Assembly (NCBI GenBank): GCA_965372405.1
Contig: CBDVCE010000020.1
Location: forward strand, 1-64,000
DNA: 64,000 nucleotides
Origin: Sunxiuqinia sp965372405
GTDB taxonomy: Bacteria; Bacteroidota; Bacteroidia; Bacteroidales; Prolixibacteraceae
Reading direction: 5' to 3'
The notes under the pieces are model-generated. The model ran no database searches. It saw only the letters and a program-made list of their open reading frames with translations, and was not told where the DNA came from. The translations under genes were made by a program, and so were the position numbers. Positions 33,139-42,520 of this stretch are shown here, one piece after another. Each line of letters starts with the position of its first letter. Positions within the stretch are counted from its first letter, which is position 1.

Positions 33139-34488
33139 TTATTTCTTCCAGCCTTCAAATTTGAAATTACAATTTACATAGGAATCATCAATTGAGATGT
33201 AGGTTTTGGATTGCTTTTCGGAAATCCATTCGTTTAGAATTTTCTCTTTCTTTTTTGCCAGATATAATTCGCTTAAAGTCTGGTAGTCTTCCGTTAGGTT
33301 AGCGCGATGCTGTTCCGAGCGACTACTCAGTTTTACAACTTTATAAACTGTACGCTGTTTGTCATCGGTTGTTTTAAAAGGATCTGAAATTTCACTGATT
33401 TTCAACCCGTCAAGAATTTTACTTACATCTGGATCCAATTCATCTTTCTTCCACTTTGATGACATTGACATTGGATTAATTGCCATCCCACCACTATTTC
33501 TGGAATTCTTATCTCCTGAGTAAGCTTGTGCAGCACCATCAAAAGTAATGTCGCCTATTCTTACAAAGTTTGCCAAACTATCAAGCCTGTCATATGCTTG
33601 TTGCATTGCTTCTGGAGTTGGCTTTGGTTTCATAATAATGTGTCGTGTATTTACCCGCTCACCTTTACGATCTACCAGTTGGATAATGTGATATCCAAAT
33701 TCACTTTTCACCACATTAGAAACACGATCGCCTCTAAGGTTAAAAGCAGCAGCAGCATATGTTTGATCTAACTCTGCACGTCCCATATATCCCAATTCTC
33801 CACCATTTCCGGCAGATGGTCCTTCTGAGTATAAAACAGCAAGTGTCGCAAAATTGTCACCACCTTCTATTCTCTTTTTGAACTCACGAAGCTTTGCTTT
33901 AATCCGGTTTTCTTCCTCTAAGCTGATAGGAGGGTAGAATGCAATTTGTGCATATTCAACCTGAGGTTCTATAATCGGAATCTCATCATTTTTAAGATTA
34001 CGGAAATGATATCGTACTTGTGAAGGAGTTACGCCCACATCGTTAATAATATTTCCTTGCATTTGCTGTGTAAGCGATTGATTTCGGATAACTTCTTCCA
34101 AATCAGATTTAATCTGAACAATTGGTTTTTTGAAATATTCTTCAACTGCCTTTTCAGAACCTAAGTGTTGAACGAAATACTGAATACGTTGGTCAAGGCT
34201 TTGGTTAACCTGACTATCTGTAACTTCAATTGTGGTATCCAGTTCAGCTTCAGCTAATAATAGTTTTTCAACCAAAAAATCTTCTAATATTTCACATTTC
34301 ATATCGCCATCAGAGATAACTCCCTGGGCTTGTTGTTGCAGATACATGTTCTCAATGTCTGATTTCATAATGATGTTGCTTCCAACAACAGCAATTATCT
34401 GGTCGACAATTTTATCCTGAGCACGTAAATTGTTTAAACTCGAAACTACTATTACTAATAATAAACCTGCCAATACTTTTTTTAGCAT
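33139..34488 (-). CDS. SurA-like periplasmic prolyl isomerase
   Basis: 449 aa with a signal peptide (about 1-23). A SurA-N-like chaperone domain (about 25-165: DQIIAVVGSNIIMKSDIENMYLQQQAQG) is followed by two PpiC parvulin domains (about 170-270 and 280-380). The first has the typical AQLYSEGPSAGNGGELGYMGRAEL-like block (ALYSEGPSAGNGGELGYM) and FGYHIIQLVDRKGERVNTRHI. It escorts beta-barrel proteins through the periplasm. It is the third gene of the operon, 6 bp after the lipoprotein foldase. Confidence 0.88.
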   Translation of the reverse strand: MLKKVLAGLLLVIVVSSLNNLRAQDKIVDQIIAVVGSNIIMKSDIENMYLQQQAQGVISDGDMKCEILEDFLVEKLLLAEAELDTTIEVTDSQVNQSLDQRIQYFVQHLGSEKAVEEYFKKPIVQIKSDLEEVIRNQSLTQQMQGNIINDVGVTPSQVRYHFRNLKNDEIPIIEPQVEYAQIAFYPPISLEEENRIKAKLREFKKRIEGGDNFATLAVLYSEGPSAGNGGELGYMGRAELDQTYAAAAFNLRGDRVSNVVKSEFGYHIIQLVDRKGERVNTRHIIMKPKPTPEAMQQAYDRLDSLANFVRIGDITFDGAAQAYSGDKNSRNSGGMAINPMSMSSKWKKDELDPDVSKILDGLKISEISDPFKTTDDKQRTVYKVVKLSSRSEQHRANLTEDYQTLSELYLAKKKEKILNEWISEKQSKTYISIDDSYVNCNFKFEGWKK

Positions 34489-34494
34489 ATCCTT

Positions 34495-35346
34495 CTATTT
34501 TTGAACATTGAATATTTTATACTTATTGTTTGCGACCCCTTCATCATATATGTCTTTCTCGACTTGTTTTAGAAACCTTATTTTTCGCTGATTTAGCAAT
34601 AGGTTTTTAATTGGTGATTCGACATACTCAACGGGTGATGACTCGCCGCTAAGCCGAAAATCGCGAATACAAATAAAGTAATAATAATCTGTATCCTTGC
34701 TTTCCATAAACTTGTTTCTCCTCAAAAAACGCTCCTGGTTTGATATTTCAACTGGGAGTTGCTTTAATATCTGCTCAATATCAACCCACTTGTCGTTAAA
34801 ACGATCGTATGATTTTGCATACCTGATGCAGTATTCATCTAGTTCTGCCATTTTATCAGGGTCATTATCAAGACTTAGGTTTTTGATGGTTTCAGGGTCA
34901 GAAACTTCAAGTGGAGTCTTTAAATATATAGCTTTGACAATATTTTTATTAAGAATAAATTGCTGCTTGTTTTGTTGATAATAGGATTCGATTTCCTCCT
35001 TTGAAAGGATTGTGTCCATTTTCTGAAACATCAATTCCTTTTTATACCGATAAGTTAATAATGAGTTTCTGTATTCATCCAGCTCCTTCTGAACATTTTT
35101 TTGCTCGAAAGTTAGATTTTGTTCTGCAGCCAAAACCACCAATTCTTTGCGAACCCAGTTCTCAATAAAATCATCAGCCCATGAGGTGCTGTCTGATTTT
35201 GAGAGAGCATTAGGAATGGTTTGTCCAACATCTTCCAAATAAAGAAATTTGTTTCCAACCTGTGCAACGGGGGTTTGTTCTATCTTTTCGGTACATGAAA
35301 AAACAAGAACAAGTAGTAAGGTTATATTTGAAAATCTCTTGATCAT
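34495..35346 (-). CDS. SurA-N-like lipoprotein foldase
   Basis: 283 aa. A lipoprotein signal ends at VFSC (Cys about 17). The N-terminal half resembles the SurA/PpiC chaperone helices (VAQVGNKFLYLEDVGQTIP, FIENWVRKELVVLAAEQNLTFEQKNVQKELDEY, LSKEEIESYYQQN). No complete parvulin catalytic domain is visible, so it may be a chaperone only. Its start overlaps the stop of the upstream gene by 1 bp (TAATG) and it ends 6 bp before the SurA-like gene, so the three are coupled. Confidence 0.78.
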   Translation of the reverse strand: MIKRFSNITLLLVLVFSCTEKIEQTPVAQVGNKFLYLEDVGQTIPNALSKSDSTSWADDFIENWVRKELVVLAAEQNLTFEQKNVQKELDEYRNSLLTYRYKKELMFQKMDTILSKEEIESYYQQNKQQFILNKNIVKAIYLKTPLEVSDPETIKNLSLDNDPDKMAELDEYCIRYAKSYDRFNDKWVDIEQILKQLPVEISNQERFLRRNKFMESKDTDYYYFICIRDFRLSGESSPVEYVESPIKNLLLNQRKIRFLKQVEKDIYDEGVANNKYKIFNVQK

Positions 35347-37241
35347 TACACTGCTTCAATAGATTTGATTGTTTTTTTCTTAATTTTCACTTTGTATTTC
35401 TTACGAAGTTGCTTAATCCACTCTTTCTCTAAAAAGTTTTGGTAGTCAGAAATATATAATCCTTTGGCTTCGTTTAATGTTTTTGGTTGTGGTTCGATTT
35501 TGTTTCCACGAATAAAATGGAGTCCATCTTTATAATTTTCAGGCTGAAGCCCATTCCAAACCAAATAATCAATTAGCTCATTATCCCCTTTTTCAAAGAA
35601 GCCTTTTTCAATTTGCACCACTTTTTCAGAATGTTGCTTGATTTGATCCTCAAGTTCTTCTTTTGATAACTCCGAATCAGATGATAAAATTTCATCAACC
35701 ATATCTTTAGTTTTCTGATCAGGACATTTTACAACCCATCCTGAAAAGCGTTCTTCCCATTGATGCTTTCTTTTACTCTTATTATAAAAATGTTCTAATC
35801 CCGTGGAATCGATAGATGCTGCAGACCATATTTTTTCTTCTGAAATATTGAATAATAAAATACCATCATGGTATTCTTTCATCAGGTATTTAAAATCAGG
35901 ATGTTTGTTTTCAAGGTTTTTATCTTCGTATGTGGTAAGCTGATCTGCAATAAAGTTTTGAAATTGAAGATCAATTGAAGACTTACTTTTTACATTATTC
36001 TTAAGGTATAATGCAAAGTCTTGTTGCGTAATTTGTTGACCTGCAAAGCTGAAGAGTATGTCTTCTGGGTTTTTAATTTCACTAATGCTCGCAGATTCTA
36101 AATTTAAAACAGAGTTTTCGTTAATCGTGAAATTATATTCGCTCTTTAACTTGTTAATAAATAGTTGCTTGCTGTGCTTGCTGATTTCAGGGTTCTTTCT
36201 GATTTTGTCAATAATGAACTGCTCCATTTCGTCAAATGGTGCGACTGGTTTTCGCTCCATTCTTTTAATGATGTGAAAGCCATATGGTGTTCTGATAACT
36301 GGAGAAACATCGTCATCATTTTTTAATGCGAATGATGCATCTGAAAACTCGGGAACCATACCTGAAGATGTGAACCACGATATTACACCGCCTTGACTGG
36401 CTGAACGCCTGTCGTCGGAAAACTTTCGAGCTAATTTGAAAAAATCATCACCTGATTCAATAAGTATTGCCAAGCTGTCGATGAGCTGTTTTGTTTGATT
36501 CACGGTCTCTTCGCTGGCATTTTTTTGCATGCGTTTCATGATGTGTGCCACTTTGATTTGTCCTTTTGCAGCACGCTTGTCAAGTACATGAATTAGGTGG
36601 TAACCAAAACGTGATCTAACGGGCATTGATATTTCACCAACAGGTGTTTTGAAGGCAATATTTTCGAAAGGAAACACCATTTGAAAAGCACTGAAATAAC
36701 CAAGAACTCCTTTGTTACTTCTAGCTGATGGGTCTTCAGAGAATTGTTGAGCCAATTCTTCAAAGTTTTCACCAGCAAGTGCTTGTTCTCTAATTTTTAT
36801 AATTTTATTGAAAACCCTCAGTGTGTCTTTTGCAGGTGCATTTTCATTCAAATTAAAAAGAATATGGCTGGCTTTAACTTCATTGGTCATTCTGTCATAA
36901 GCATCAGAAACCATCTTTTCAGAGAATTGCACATCTGTAAGGTAAGGTTTGGCAATCTCCTGTCGATATGTTTTTAACTCCCGGACAAAAGAATCAATGG
37001 TATCCATTCCTAATTGCTCAGCTTCATGAACTTTTAGTTTATAGTTAATATAGAGTTCTACATATTCTATAGGCGTTTTTTTATCCGAATTTTCCATCAG
37101 ACTCTGGTTGTTTTTTCGGTAGAGCCTTTCAAATTCTTCTTTAAGTATTGGTTTGCCATCAATACTTCCAATAATTTCGGATTGACAAAAACCTGCAAGT
37201 GTAATTAATATGGAGACTAAAAGCGTGATGCTTCGATACAT
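35346..37241 (-). CDS. PpiC-type prolyl isomerase, two parvulin domains
   Basis: 631 aa with a signal peptide (about 1-19, ending FCQ). After a SurA-N-like segment (EIIGSIDGKPILKEEFERLYRKN), two parvulin domains follow at about 120-215 and 225-330: AQQFSEDPSARSNKGVLGYFSAFQMVFPFENIAF and ARKFSDDRRSASQGGVISWFTSSGMVPEF. The C-terminal 300 residues are helical and diverged. It acts as a periplasmic foldase for outer-membrane proteins. It is the first gene of the five-gene operon, and no prokaryotic sigma-E-type signal is recognisable upstream. Confidence 0.87.
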   Translation of the reverse strand: MYRSITLLVSILITLAGFCQSEIIGSIDGKPILKEEFERLYRKNNQSLMENSDKKTPIEYVELYINYKLKVHEAEQLGMDTIDSFVRELKTYRQEIAKPYLTDVQFSEKMVSDAYDRMTNEVKASHILFNLNENAPAKDTLRVFNKIIKIREQALAGENFEELAQQFSEDPSARSNKGVLGYFSAFQMVFPFENIAFKTPVGEISMPVRSRFGYHLIHVLDKRAAKGQIKVAHIMKRMQKNASEETVNQTKQLIDSLAILIESGDDFFKLARKFSDDRRSASQGGVISWFTSSGMVPEFSDASFALKNDDDVSPVIRTPYGFHIIKRMERKPVAPFDEMEQFIIDKIRKNPEISKHSKQLFINKLKSEYNFTINENSVLNLESASISEIKNPEDILFSFAGQQITQQDFALYLKNNVKSKSSIDLQFQNFIADQLTTYEDKNLENKHPDFKYLMKEYHDGILLFNISEEKIWSAASIDSTGLEHFYNKSKRKHQWEERFSGWVVKCPDQKTKDMVDEILSSDSELSKEELEDQIKQHSEKVVQIEKGFFEKGDNELIDYLVWNGLQPENYKDGLHFIRGNKIEPQPKTLNEAKGLYISDYQNFLEKEWIKQLRKKYKVKIKKKTIKSIEAV

Positions 37242-37544
37242 TTCTGTTCTATTTTAAATTTTGGACTAAATTTAGCTTGTGAATGAAAAAAAGTTTTGGT
37301 TCATATTGAATGATAATTCTTCTGAAAAAGAAGCAATTAGTATGATGTCTTCAAAAGCAAATTTATGAGCCATTGTCTTGTCGTAAAAAAAACACCTTAT
37401 AGATGTATATTTTTATATTAACTTAAATGCCAAAACTACAAAAAATAACCGGATTTAGGTTTTACTTTTGCATTGCAACTGTCCATTAAAAAGTATAATT
37501 TTCATTAAAATTTGTTAAGTTGATTTGTTAATATATTCCATTCC
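37242..37544. promoter_or_regulatory. Divergent promoter region, ppiC operon and recQ
   Basis: 303 bp without a gene. On the plus strand TACTTTTG (37463-37470) fits the -7 consensus and could drive recQ with a leader of about 70 nt. On the minus strand TAGTTTTG (37431-37438) and TAAATTTG (37358-37365) are candidates for the foldase operon. No terminator or repeat is seen. Confidence 0.45.
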
Positions 37545-39452
37545 TTGAACGATTTTAAATCCATATTGACCCGATATTGGGGATTTTCAAATTTCCGCAC
37601 CATGCAGGAGGAAATAATTCAATCTGTGCATGATGGAAATGACACCCTTGGATTGATGCCTACTGGAGGAGGTAAATCGATTACTTTTCAGGTTTATTCA
37701 CTTTCAAGACCCGGTATGTGTTTGGTGATTACTCCATTGATTTCATTAATGAAAGATCAGGTTGAAAACCTTACATCTAAAGGAATTAAAGCTATGGCTA
37801 TTCATTCAGCCATGGCACCTCAAGAGGTTAGAATTGCGTTTGATAGTGCAACATGGGGGGATTATAAGTTTTTATATATTTCTCCGGAGCGGGTAGCAAC
37901 AGAACGTTTTAGGGAACGATTGCCACAAATGGATATTAATCTTATTGCTGTTGATGAGGCACATTGTATTTCGCAATGGGGTTATGATTTTAGGCCTTCC
38001 TATTTGCGAATTGCTGAGTTTCGGGCATTGCTTCCCAATATTCCTGTTTTAGCATTAACAGCTACTGCTACTTCAAAAGTGGTTGATGATATTCAGGAAA
38101 AGCTAAAGTTTAAGAAGAAGCAAGTTATTAAGAAGAGTTTCTTTCGGGAAAATCTGGCGTATGTTGTTCGTGAACGGGAAGATAAGATGGCCTATTTATT
38201 ACGATCTATTCAAAAGGTAAATGGTAGTGGAGTTGTATATGTGCGGAGTAGAAAACATACTCGTGAAATTTGTGACTTTTTAAGAAAAAACCAAATTTCG
38301 GCTGATTACTATCATGCTGGTCTTAGCGGAGTCAAACGCTCTCAAAAGCAGGAAGCCTGGAAGAAAGGTGAAACACGTATAATAATAGCCACCAATGCGT
38401 TTGGAATGGGTATTGATAAAGCTGATGTGAGGTTCGTTATTCATTTTGGAATTCCAGATTCTCTGGAAGCTTATTATCAGGAAGCAGGAAGGGCAGGGCG
38501 TGATGGTAAAAAAGCTTTTGCCGCATTAATCTATTCAAAAGCTGACGTACTCCGACTAAAAAATAATGTTAAGAAAGCATTTCCTCCAGCCGATGTGATT
38601 AAACGGATCTATCAGGCACTTTGTAATTCATTGCAACTAGCCGTTGGTTTTGGGATAAACCGAAGTTTTGATTTTCAGATTGGTCATTTTGCAAGCAATT
38701 ACAAAGTGCCAATCACAACCGTATATAATAGTCTAAAAATTCTACAACGAGAAGGGTATCTGGAAGTAACAGAAGAACTGGATAATCCATCAAGGATTCA
38801 CTTTATTATAAGCAGAGATGATCTTTATCGGTTTCAGGTAGCTAATTCTAGCTTTGATGGCTTCATAAAGCTGATGCTTCGTTCATATTCTGGTTTATTT
38901 ACTAATTATATTGGTGTTGACGAAGAATTGCTTGCCAACAGGGCTGGTGTGCAGATTGATGCCGTTTATCGATTTCTGAACCATCTGAATTCATTTAAAG
39001 TCATTCATTATATTCCAAGAAAAAAAGCACCTTATGTAATTTTCACTAAAGAACGAGTTGAGATTGATCGATTAAAGATTTCAAAAGAACATTATACTGA
39101 TCGCAAAAAAGAATATCAGGAGCGAATTGATGCCATCGTTCATTACACAACCAATCAGTTAAAGTGCCGGAGTCAGCTTTTATTAGCGTATTTTGATGAA
39201 AAAGATTCTGTTCGTTGTGGGAAATGTGATGTTTGCCATAGTCGAAATGAGCTATCTTTAAGTAAGTTGGAATTTGATCAAATTGCAGAGCAAGTAAAAG
39301 AACAGCTGGATGAACCCTGTTTTTTAGAGGAATTATTATTTAAAATGGCTGGGACAGAGGATGATAAGATGAAAGTTGTTCGGTGGCTTCTTGACAATCA
39401 AAAAATTATTTATCGTATTGATAACCGCCTGGAATGGCATTCAAAATCATAA
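37545..39452 (+). CDS. recQ: ATP-dependent DNA helicase RecQ
   Basis: 635 aa, starting at TTG (37545). No ATG occurs upstream before a stop, and the next methionine cuts the Q-motif region (YWGFSNFRTMQEEII). Helicase motifs: MPTGGGKSITFQ (Walker A, about 46-57), VDEAHCISQWGYDFRPSY (DEAH, about 135-152), LALTATAT and the C-terminal ATNAFGMGIDKADVRFVIHFG...YYQEAGRAGRDG. A segment of about 200 residues separates the helicase core from the zinc-binding cysteines (CRSQ...CGKCDVC, about 545-575). No HRDC domain is present. It unwinds recombination and replication intermediates. Confidence 0.93.
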   Translation: MNDFKSILTRYWGFSNFRTMQEEIIQSVHDGNDTLGLMPTGGGKSITFQVYSLSRPGMCLVITPLISLMKDQVENLTSKGIKAMAIHSAMAPQEVRIAFDSATWGDYKFLYISPERVATERFRERLPQMDINLIAVDEAHCISQWGYDFRPSYLRIAEFRALLPNIPVLALTATATSKVVDDIQEKLKFKKKQVIKKSFFRENLAYVVREREDKMAYLLRSIQKVNGSGVVYVRSRKHTREICDFLRKNQISADYYHAGLSGVKRSQKQEAWKKGETRIIIATNAFGMGIDKADVRFVIHFGIPDSLEAYYQEAGRAGRDGKKAFAALIYSKADVLRLKNNVKKAFPPADVIKRIYQALCNSLQLAVGFGINRSFDFQIGHFASNYKVPITTVYNSLKILQREGYLEVTEELDNPSRIHFIISRDDLYRFQVANSSFDGFIKLMLRSYSGLFTNYIGVDEELLANRAGVQIDAVYRFLNHLNSFKVIHYIPRKKAPYVIFTKERVEIDRLKISKEHYTDRKKEYQERIDAIVHYTTNQLKCRSQLLLAYFDEKDSVRCGKCDVCHSRNELSLSKLEFDQIAEQVKEQLDEPCFLEELLFKMAGTEDDKMKVVRWLLDNQKIIYRIDNRLEWHSKS

Positions 39453-39489
39453 TGGGATTTCATATATTATTTCAAAAGGAAAATCTTAT

Positions 39490-39497
39490 TACTTTTG
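39490..39497 (+). promoter_or_regulatory. -7 box of the DUF5063 operon
   Basis: TACTTTTG fits TAnnTTTG. It overlaps the in-frame TTG at 39495 and lies 18 bp before the ATG at 39516, so it supports the ATG start. Confidence 0.5.
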
Positions 39498-39515
39498 CAG
39501 AAATCTTTTTTTATA

Positions 39516-40139
39516 ATGGACGGAGAGCAATTAAATCCAATTGTATATTCAAAAAATACCATTGAATTTGTAACAGTAGCAAACGAGTATTGTCGTTTCG
39601 TAGAGGGTGTATCGAATGAACCAGCACGTGATTTTCTTCTGAAAGTGCAAAAAATTCTTCCACTTCTATATTTAAAAACGAGTATTCTTCCATCTTTTGA
39701 GAGCGAAGAAGAAATGTTGTTGGAGAAATTCGTTAGTGAAGTAGATTACAATTTTTTACAGCAAAAGATGATGAATTTACTGGGAGAGCATGATGATTAC
39801 AAAGAGGTATTTGATCAGGGAATGCAGTTTAGTGAGCAAGCTCTTTCTGCTAGTATTTCTGAAGATCTAGCTGATGTCTATCAGGATCTGAAAGATTTTA
39901 TCATGTCTTATCAGGTTGGTAATGAGTTGATAATGCAGGAGGCAATGTGGGCGTGCTTGAACAATTTTCGTAACTTCTGGGGACAAAAATTGGTGAATTG
40001 TCAACGTGCTGTTCATGAATTAGTATATAGTGACATTGAATTTGAAGACCATGTGAATATTGCGAATAAAGATGATGAAGACGGTCATTCACAAAAACCA
40101 GATTGGTTGAATCATCTTTTTAATAACGAGGAGGACTGA
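39516..40139 (+). CDS. DUF5063 protein
   Basis: 207 aa from the ATG at 39516; a TTG seven codons upstream lies inside the -7 box and is rejected. It is an acidic, mostly helical cytoplasmic protein with the DUF5063 pattern (EFVTVANEYCRFVEG, LLKVQKILPLLYLKTSILP, NFWGQKLVNCQRAVHELVY). The family has no established function. It is followed after 7 bp by a DEDD exonuclease gene and then the RlmI-like gene, the conserved order suggesting RNA metabolism. Confidence 0.85.
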   Translation: MDGEQLNPIVYSKNTIEFVTVANEYCRFVEGVSNEPARDFLLKVQKILPLLYLKTSILPSFESEEEMLLEKFVSEVDYNFLQQKMMNLLGEHDDYKEVFDQGMQFSEQALSASISEDLADVYQDLKDFIMSYQVGNELIMQEAMWACLNNFRNFWGQKLVNCQRAVHELVYSDIEFEDHVNIANKDDEDGHSQKPDWLNHLFNNEED

Positions 40140-40146
40140 GAAGCGT

Positions 40147-40722
40147 ATGTTTAGAGAAAATATAACGAAAGACGCGTTGGCTGATTTGCCATTAAATATG
40201 TTTAAAGGCAAAATTATTATTGTTGAAGAGTATTCAGAATTGCTTATGGCAGTAGATTATTTATCTTCTTTTTCAGTAATCGGCTTTGATACTGAAACGA
40301 AGCCATCGTTTAAACGCGGACAAATAAATCAAGTTGCATTATTGCAGCTCTCCACTTCTGATAAAGCTTTTCTGTTTCGTTTACAAAAAACAGGGCTGCC
40401 TAAGGAATTAAGATCTTTACTCTCAAATGGTGATATTGTGAAAGTTGGTGTTGCCATTCGTGACGATATTAAAACATTACAAAAAGTTGAATGCTTTAAA
40501 CCTCAAGGTTTTATCGAGCTTCAAGATGAAGTGAAGGATTTTGGAATTCAGGATTTTAGCTTGAAAAAAATAGCAGGAATTGTACTAGGAGTGAGAATTT
40601 CAAAATCTCAACGCCTTTCAAACTGGGAGGCTGAATTAACTCCTGCTCAGCAAACATATGCGGCAACAGATGCTTGGATTGCCCATGAAATTTATCAATC
40701 CTTAGTCGCAGCACAATCATGA
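40147..40722 (+). CDS. DEDD 3'-5' exonuclease, RNase D-like
   Basis: 191 aa. It carries the three exonuclease motifs: IGFDTETKPSF (Exo I, Asp and Glu, about 45-55), VKVGVAIRDDIKTL (Exo II, about 98-111) and YAATDAWIAHEIY (Exo III, DEDDy Tyr and Asp, about 174-186). It lacks the HRDC domains of full-length RNase D, so it belongs to the short single-domain group. It trims RNA or DNA 3' ends. Its stop overlaps the methyltransferase start in ATGA (40719-40722). Confidence 0.88.
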   Translation: MFRENITKDALADLPLNMFKGKIIIVEEYSELLMAVDYLSSFSVIGFDTETKPSFKRGQINQVALLQLSTSDKAFLFRLQKTGLPKELRSLLSNGDIVKVGVAIRDDIKTLQKVECFKPQGFIELQDEVKDFGIQDFSLKKIAGIVLGVRISKSQRLSNWEAELTPAQQTYAATDAWIAHEIYQSLVAAQS

Positions 40723-41912
40723 GCCTTCAAATACTTCCGTTAGTTACTTTAAAGCCAAAAAAAGAACAGTCACTAAAACGATTTCACCCATGGGTGTTTT
40801 CCGGTGCTATAAATTATATTGACAGGGAACCTAAAGAAGGTGAGCTGGTTCGCATTGTGTCATCACAAAATGAGTTTTTAGGAATTGGACATTTTCAAAT
40901 TGGTTCCATTTCGGTTCGTATTGTTTCTTTTGATGATGTTGAAATCAACGATGATTTTTGGATTAAGAAACTGCAAACAGCAGTAGATATGAGAAGAAGT
41001 CTGAAGTTATTGAAAAATGATCAGACCAATGTTTTTAGGTTGATTCATGGTGAAGGAGATGGAATGCCTGGCTTAATTCTTGATTATTACAATAAAACAA
41101 TTGTTTTTCAGGCGTACTCAATTGGGATGTATTTGATACGTGAGCAGCTTGCTCGTTTATTAAAAGTTGTTTTGGGTGATGATCTTTGTGCTGTATATGA
41201 TAAGAGTGCAAAAACATTACCTTTTAAAGCAGCCATTGAGCCGATTAATGGTTATTTGCTTGGCGAATCTGAGCAAACTATTGTGCATGAGTATGGAAAC
41301 GCTTTTAAAGTAGATTGGATCGATGGACAAAAAACAGGATTTTTTGTTGATCAACGTGAAAATCGTCGTTTAGTTCGTGATTATGCGAGTGGTCGCGATG
41401 TATTAAATATGTTCTGTTATAGCGGTGGCTTTTCCTTTTCGGCTATGCAAGGTGGTGCAAATTTAGTTCATTCAGTTGATTCATCTTCAAAGGCAATTGA
41501 TTTGACACGGGAAAACGTAGCTCTGAACTTTAAGGATGATTCACGCCATGAAGCTTTTGTTGCTGATGCTTTTGATTTTATGCGTGACATTAAAAACAAA
41601 TACGATCTAATAATTCTTGATCCTCCGGCATTCGCAAAACATAGAGGTGCGTTGCGTCAGGCATTGCAAGCATATAAACGATTGAACGCAAAAGCTTTTG
41701 AACAGGTAAAAAGTGGAGGCTATGTTTTTACTTTTAGTTGTTCTCAGGTTGTTAGTAAAGAGCAATTTAGAGAAGCTGTCTTTTCTGGTGCTGCTATCTC
41801 TGGTCGGCAGGTGAAAATACTTGAACAACTCAATCAGCCGGGCGATCATCCTGTTAATATTTACCATCCTGAAGGTGAATATTTAAAAGGGTTGGTTCTT
41901 TACGTTGATTAG
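40719..41912 (+). CDS. rlmI: RlmI-like rRNA (cytosine-C5) methyltransferase
   Basis: 397 aa. The N-terminal PUA domain (about 1-85) has RFHPWVFSGAINYI and LGIGHFQIGSISVRI. The methyltransferase domain (about 190-397) has the RlmI/RlmK blocks DGQKTGFFVDQREN, NMFCYSGGFSFSAMQGGANLVHSVD (SAM-binding), DAFDFM and IILDPPAFAKHRGALRQALQAYK, with FSCSQVVS near the end. RlmI methylates 23S rRNA C1962 in E. coli. It overlaps the exonuclease gene by 4 bp. The exact target is inferred. Confidence 0.88.
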   Translation: MSLQILPLVTLKPKKEQSLKRFHPWVFSGAINYIDREPKEGELVRIVSSQNEFLGIGHFQIGSISVRIVSFDDVEINDDFWIKKLQTAVDMRRSLKLLKNDQTNVFRLIHGEGDGMPGLILDYYNKTIVFQAYSIGMYLIREQLARLLKVVLGDDLCAVYDKSAKTLPFKAAIEPINGYLLGESEQTIVHEYGNAFKVDWIDGQKTGFFVDQRENRRLVRDYASGRDVLNMFCYSGGFSFSAMQGGANLVHSVDSSSKAIDLTRENVALNFKDDSRHEAFVADAFDFMRDIKNKYDLIILDPPAFAKHRGALRQALQAYKRLNAKAFEQVKSGGYVFTFSCSQVVSKEQFREAVFSGAAISGRQVKILEQLNQPGDHPVNIYHPEGEYLKGLVLYVD

Positions 41913-41995
41913 TAGTTAATTATATACCTCGAAAATATTTTCATTCTATTTGTAAAAAAAAACTACGATTTAATTTGCAGATTAAAAACTATCTT

Positions 41996-42003
41996 TATTT
42001 TTG
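41996..42003 (+). promoter_or_regulatory. -7 box of the RRM gene, long leader
   Basis: TATTTTTG fits TAnnTTTG. It predicts transcription from about 42010 and a leader of about 200 nt before the ATG at 42212. A second, looser box (TAGTTTTTG at 42164) could give a short leader. Confidence 0.45.
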
Positions 42004-42012
42004 TATTGTATT

Positions 42013-42124
42013 GATCTGTAAAACTTTTCTACTTGTAGAACCTATCTCTTCATTTTGGTTAGTTTGAAGATCAATTGTATTCTTTGAATTAATTAATTTT
42101 TGGTAGGGGTGAGTTTTACAGATT
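42013..42124 (+). promoter_or_regulatory. Structured 5' leader of the RRM gene
   Basis: ATCTGTAAAACT (42014-42025) and AGTTTTACAGAT (42112-42123) are perfect 12-bp reverse complements, 86 nt apart, extendable by G-U pairs at both ends. They could close a domain of about 110 nt in the mRNA leader. Inside, TTCTAC (42027-42032) and GTAGAA (42035-42040) form a small hairpin. There is no T-run, so it is not a terminator. A thermosensitive or autoregulatory leader is possible. Confidence 0.5.
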
Positions 42125-42211
42125 TTTGATACTTTTTCTTTTCTAAAAGAACGAAACGATCCGTAGTTTTTGCATCCTACCTATGTTTTATTAAAATTTA
42201 GTTTTCTTATT

Positions 42212-42496
42212 ATGAACATTTATGTGGGTAATTTAAGCTACAATCTTACTGAAGATGAGCTAAGTCAAATTTTTGGTGAGTATGGTGAAGTAGTATCTGT
42301 GAAAATTGTAATGGATCGTGAAACTGGACGTGCTAAAGGTTTTGGGTTTGTTGAAATGGCTAACGAAGAAGAAGGTGAAAAAGCAGTTGAAGAACTGGAT
42401 GGAGCTGAAGTAGGTGGCCGTGACATGAAAGTTAACAAAGCAAGACCGAAACCAGAAAGATCAGAAAGAAGAAATTCCGGTAGAGATCGCTACTAG
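42212..42496 (+). CDS. RRM-type RNA-binding protein
   Basis: 94 aa from the ATG at 42212; the upstream TTG frame reads through the leader and is rejected. A single RRM covers about 1-80, with RNP2 IYVGNL (2-7) and RNP1 KGFGFVEM (41-48). The tail is basic and arginine-rich (PERSERRNSGRDRY). Proteins of this size are common in Bacteroidota and cyanobacteria, often as cold-inducible RNA chaperones. The long structured leader suggests post-transcriptional control. RNA targets are unknown. Confidence 0.92.
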   Translation: MNIYVGNLSYNLTEDELSQIFGEYGEVVSVKIVMDRETGRAKGFGFVEMANEEEGEKAVEELDGAEVGGRDMKVNKARPKPERSERRNSGRDRY

Positions 42497-42520
42497 AAGA
42501 AACAACTCTAAAGAAAAAAT

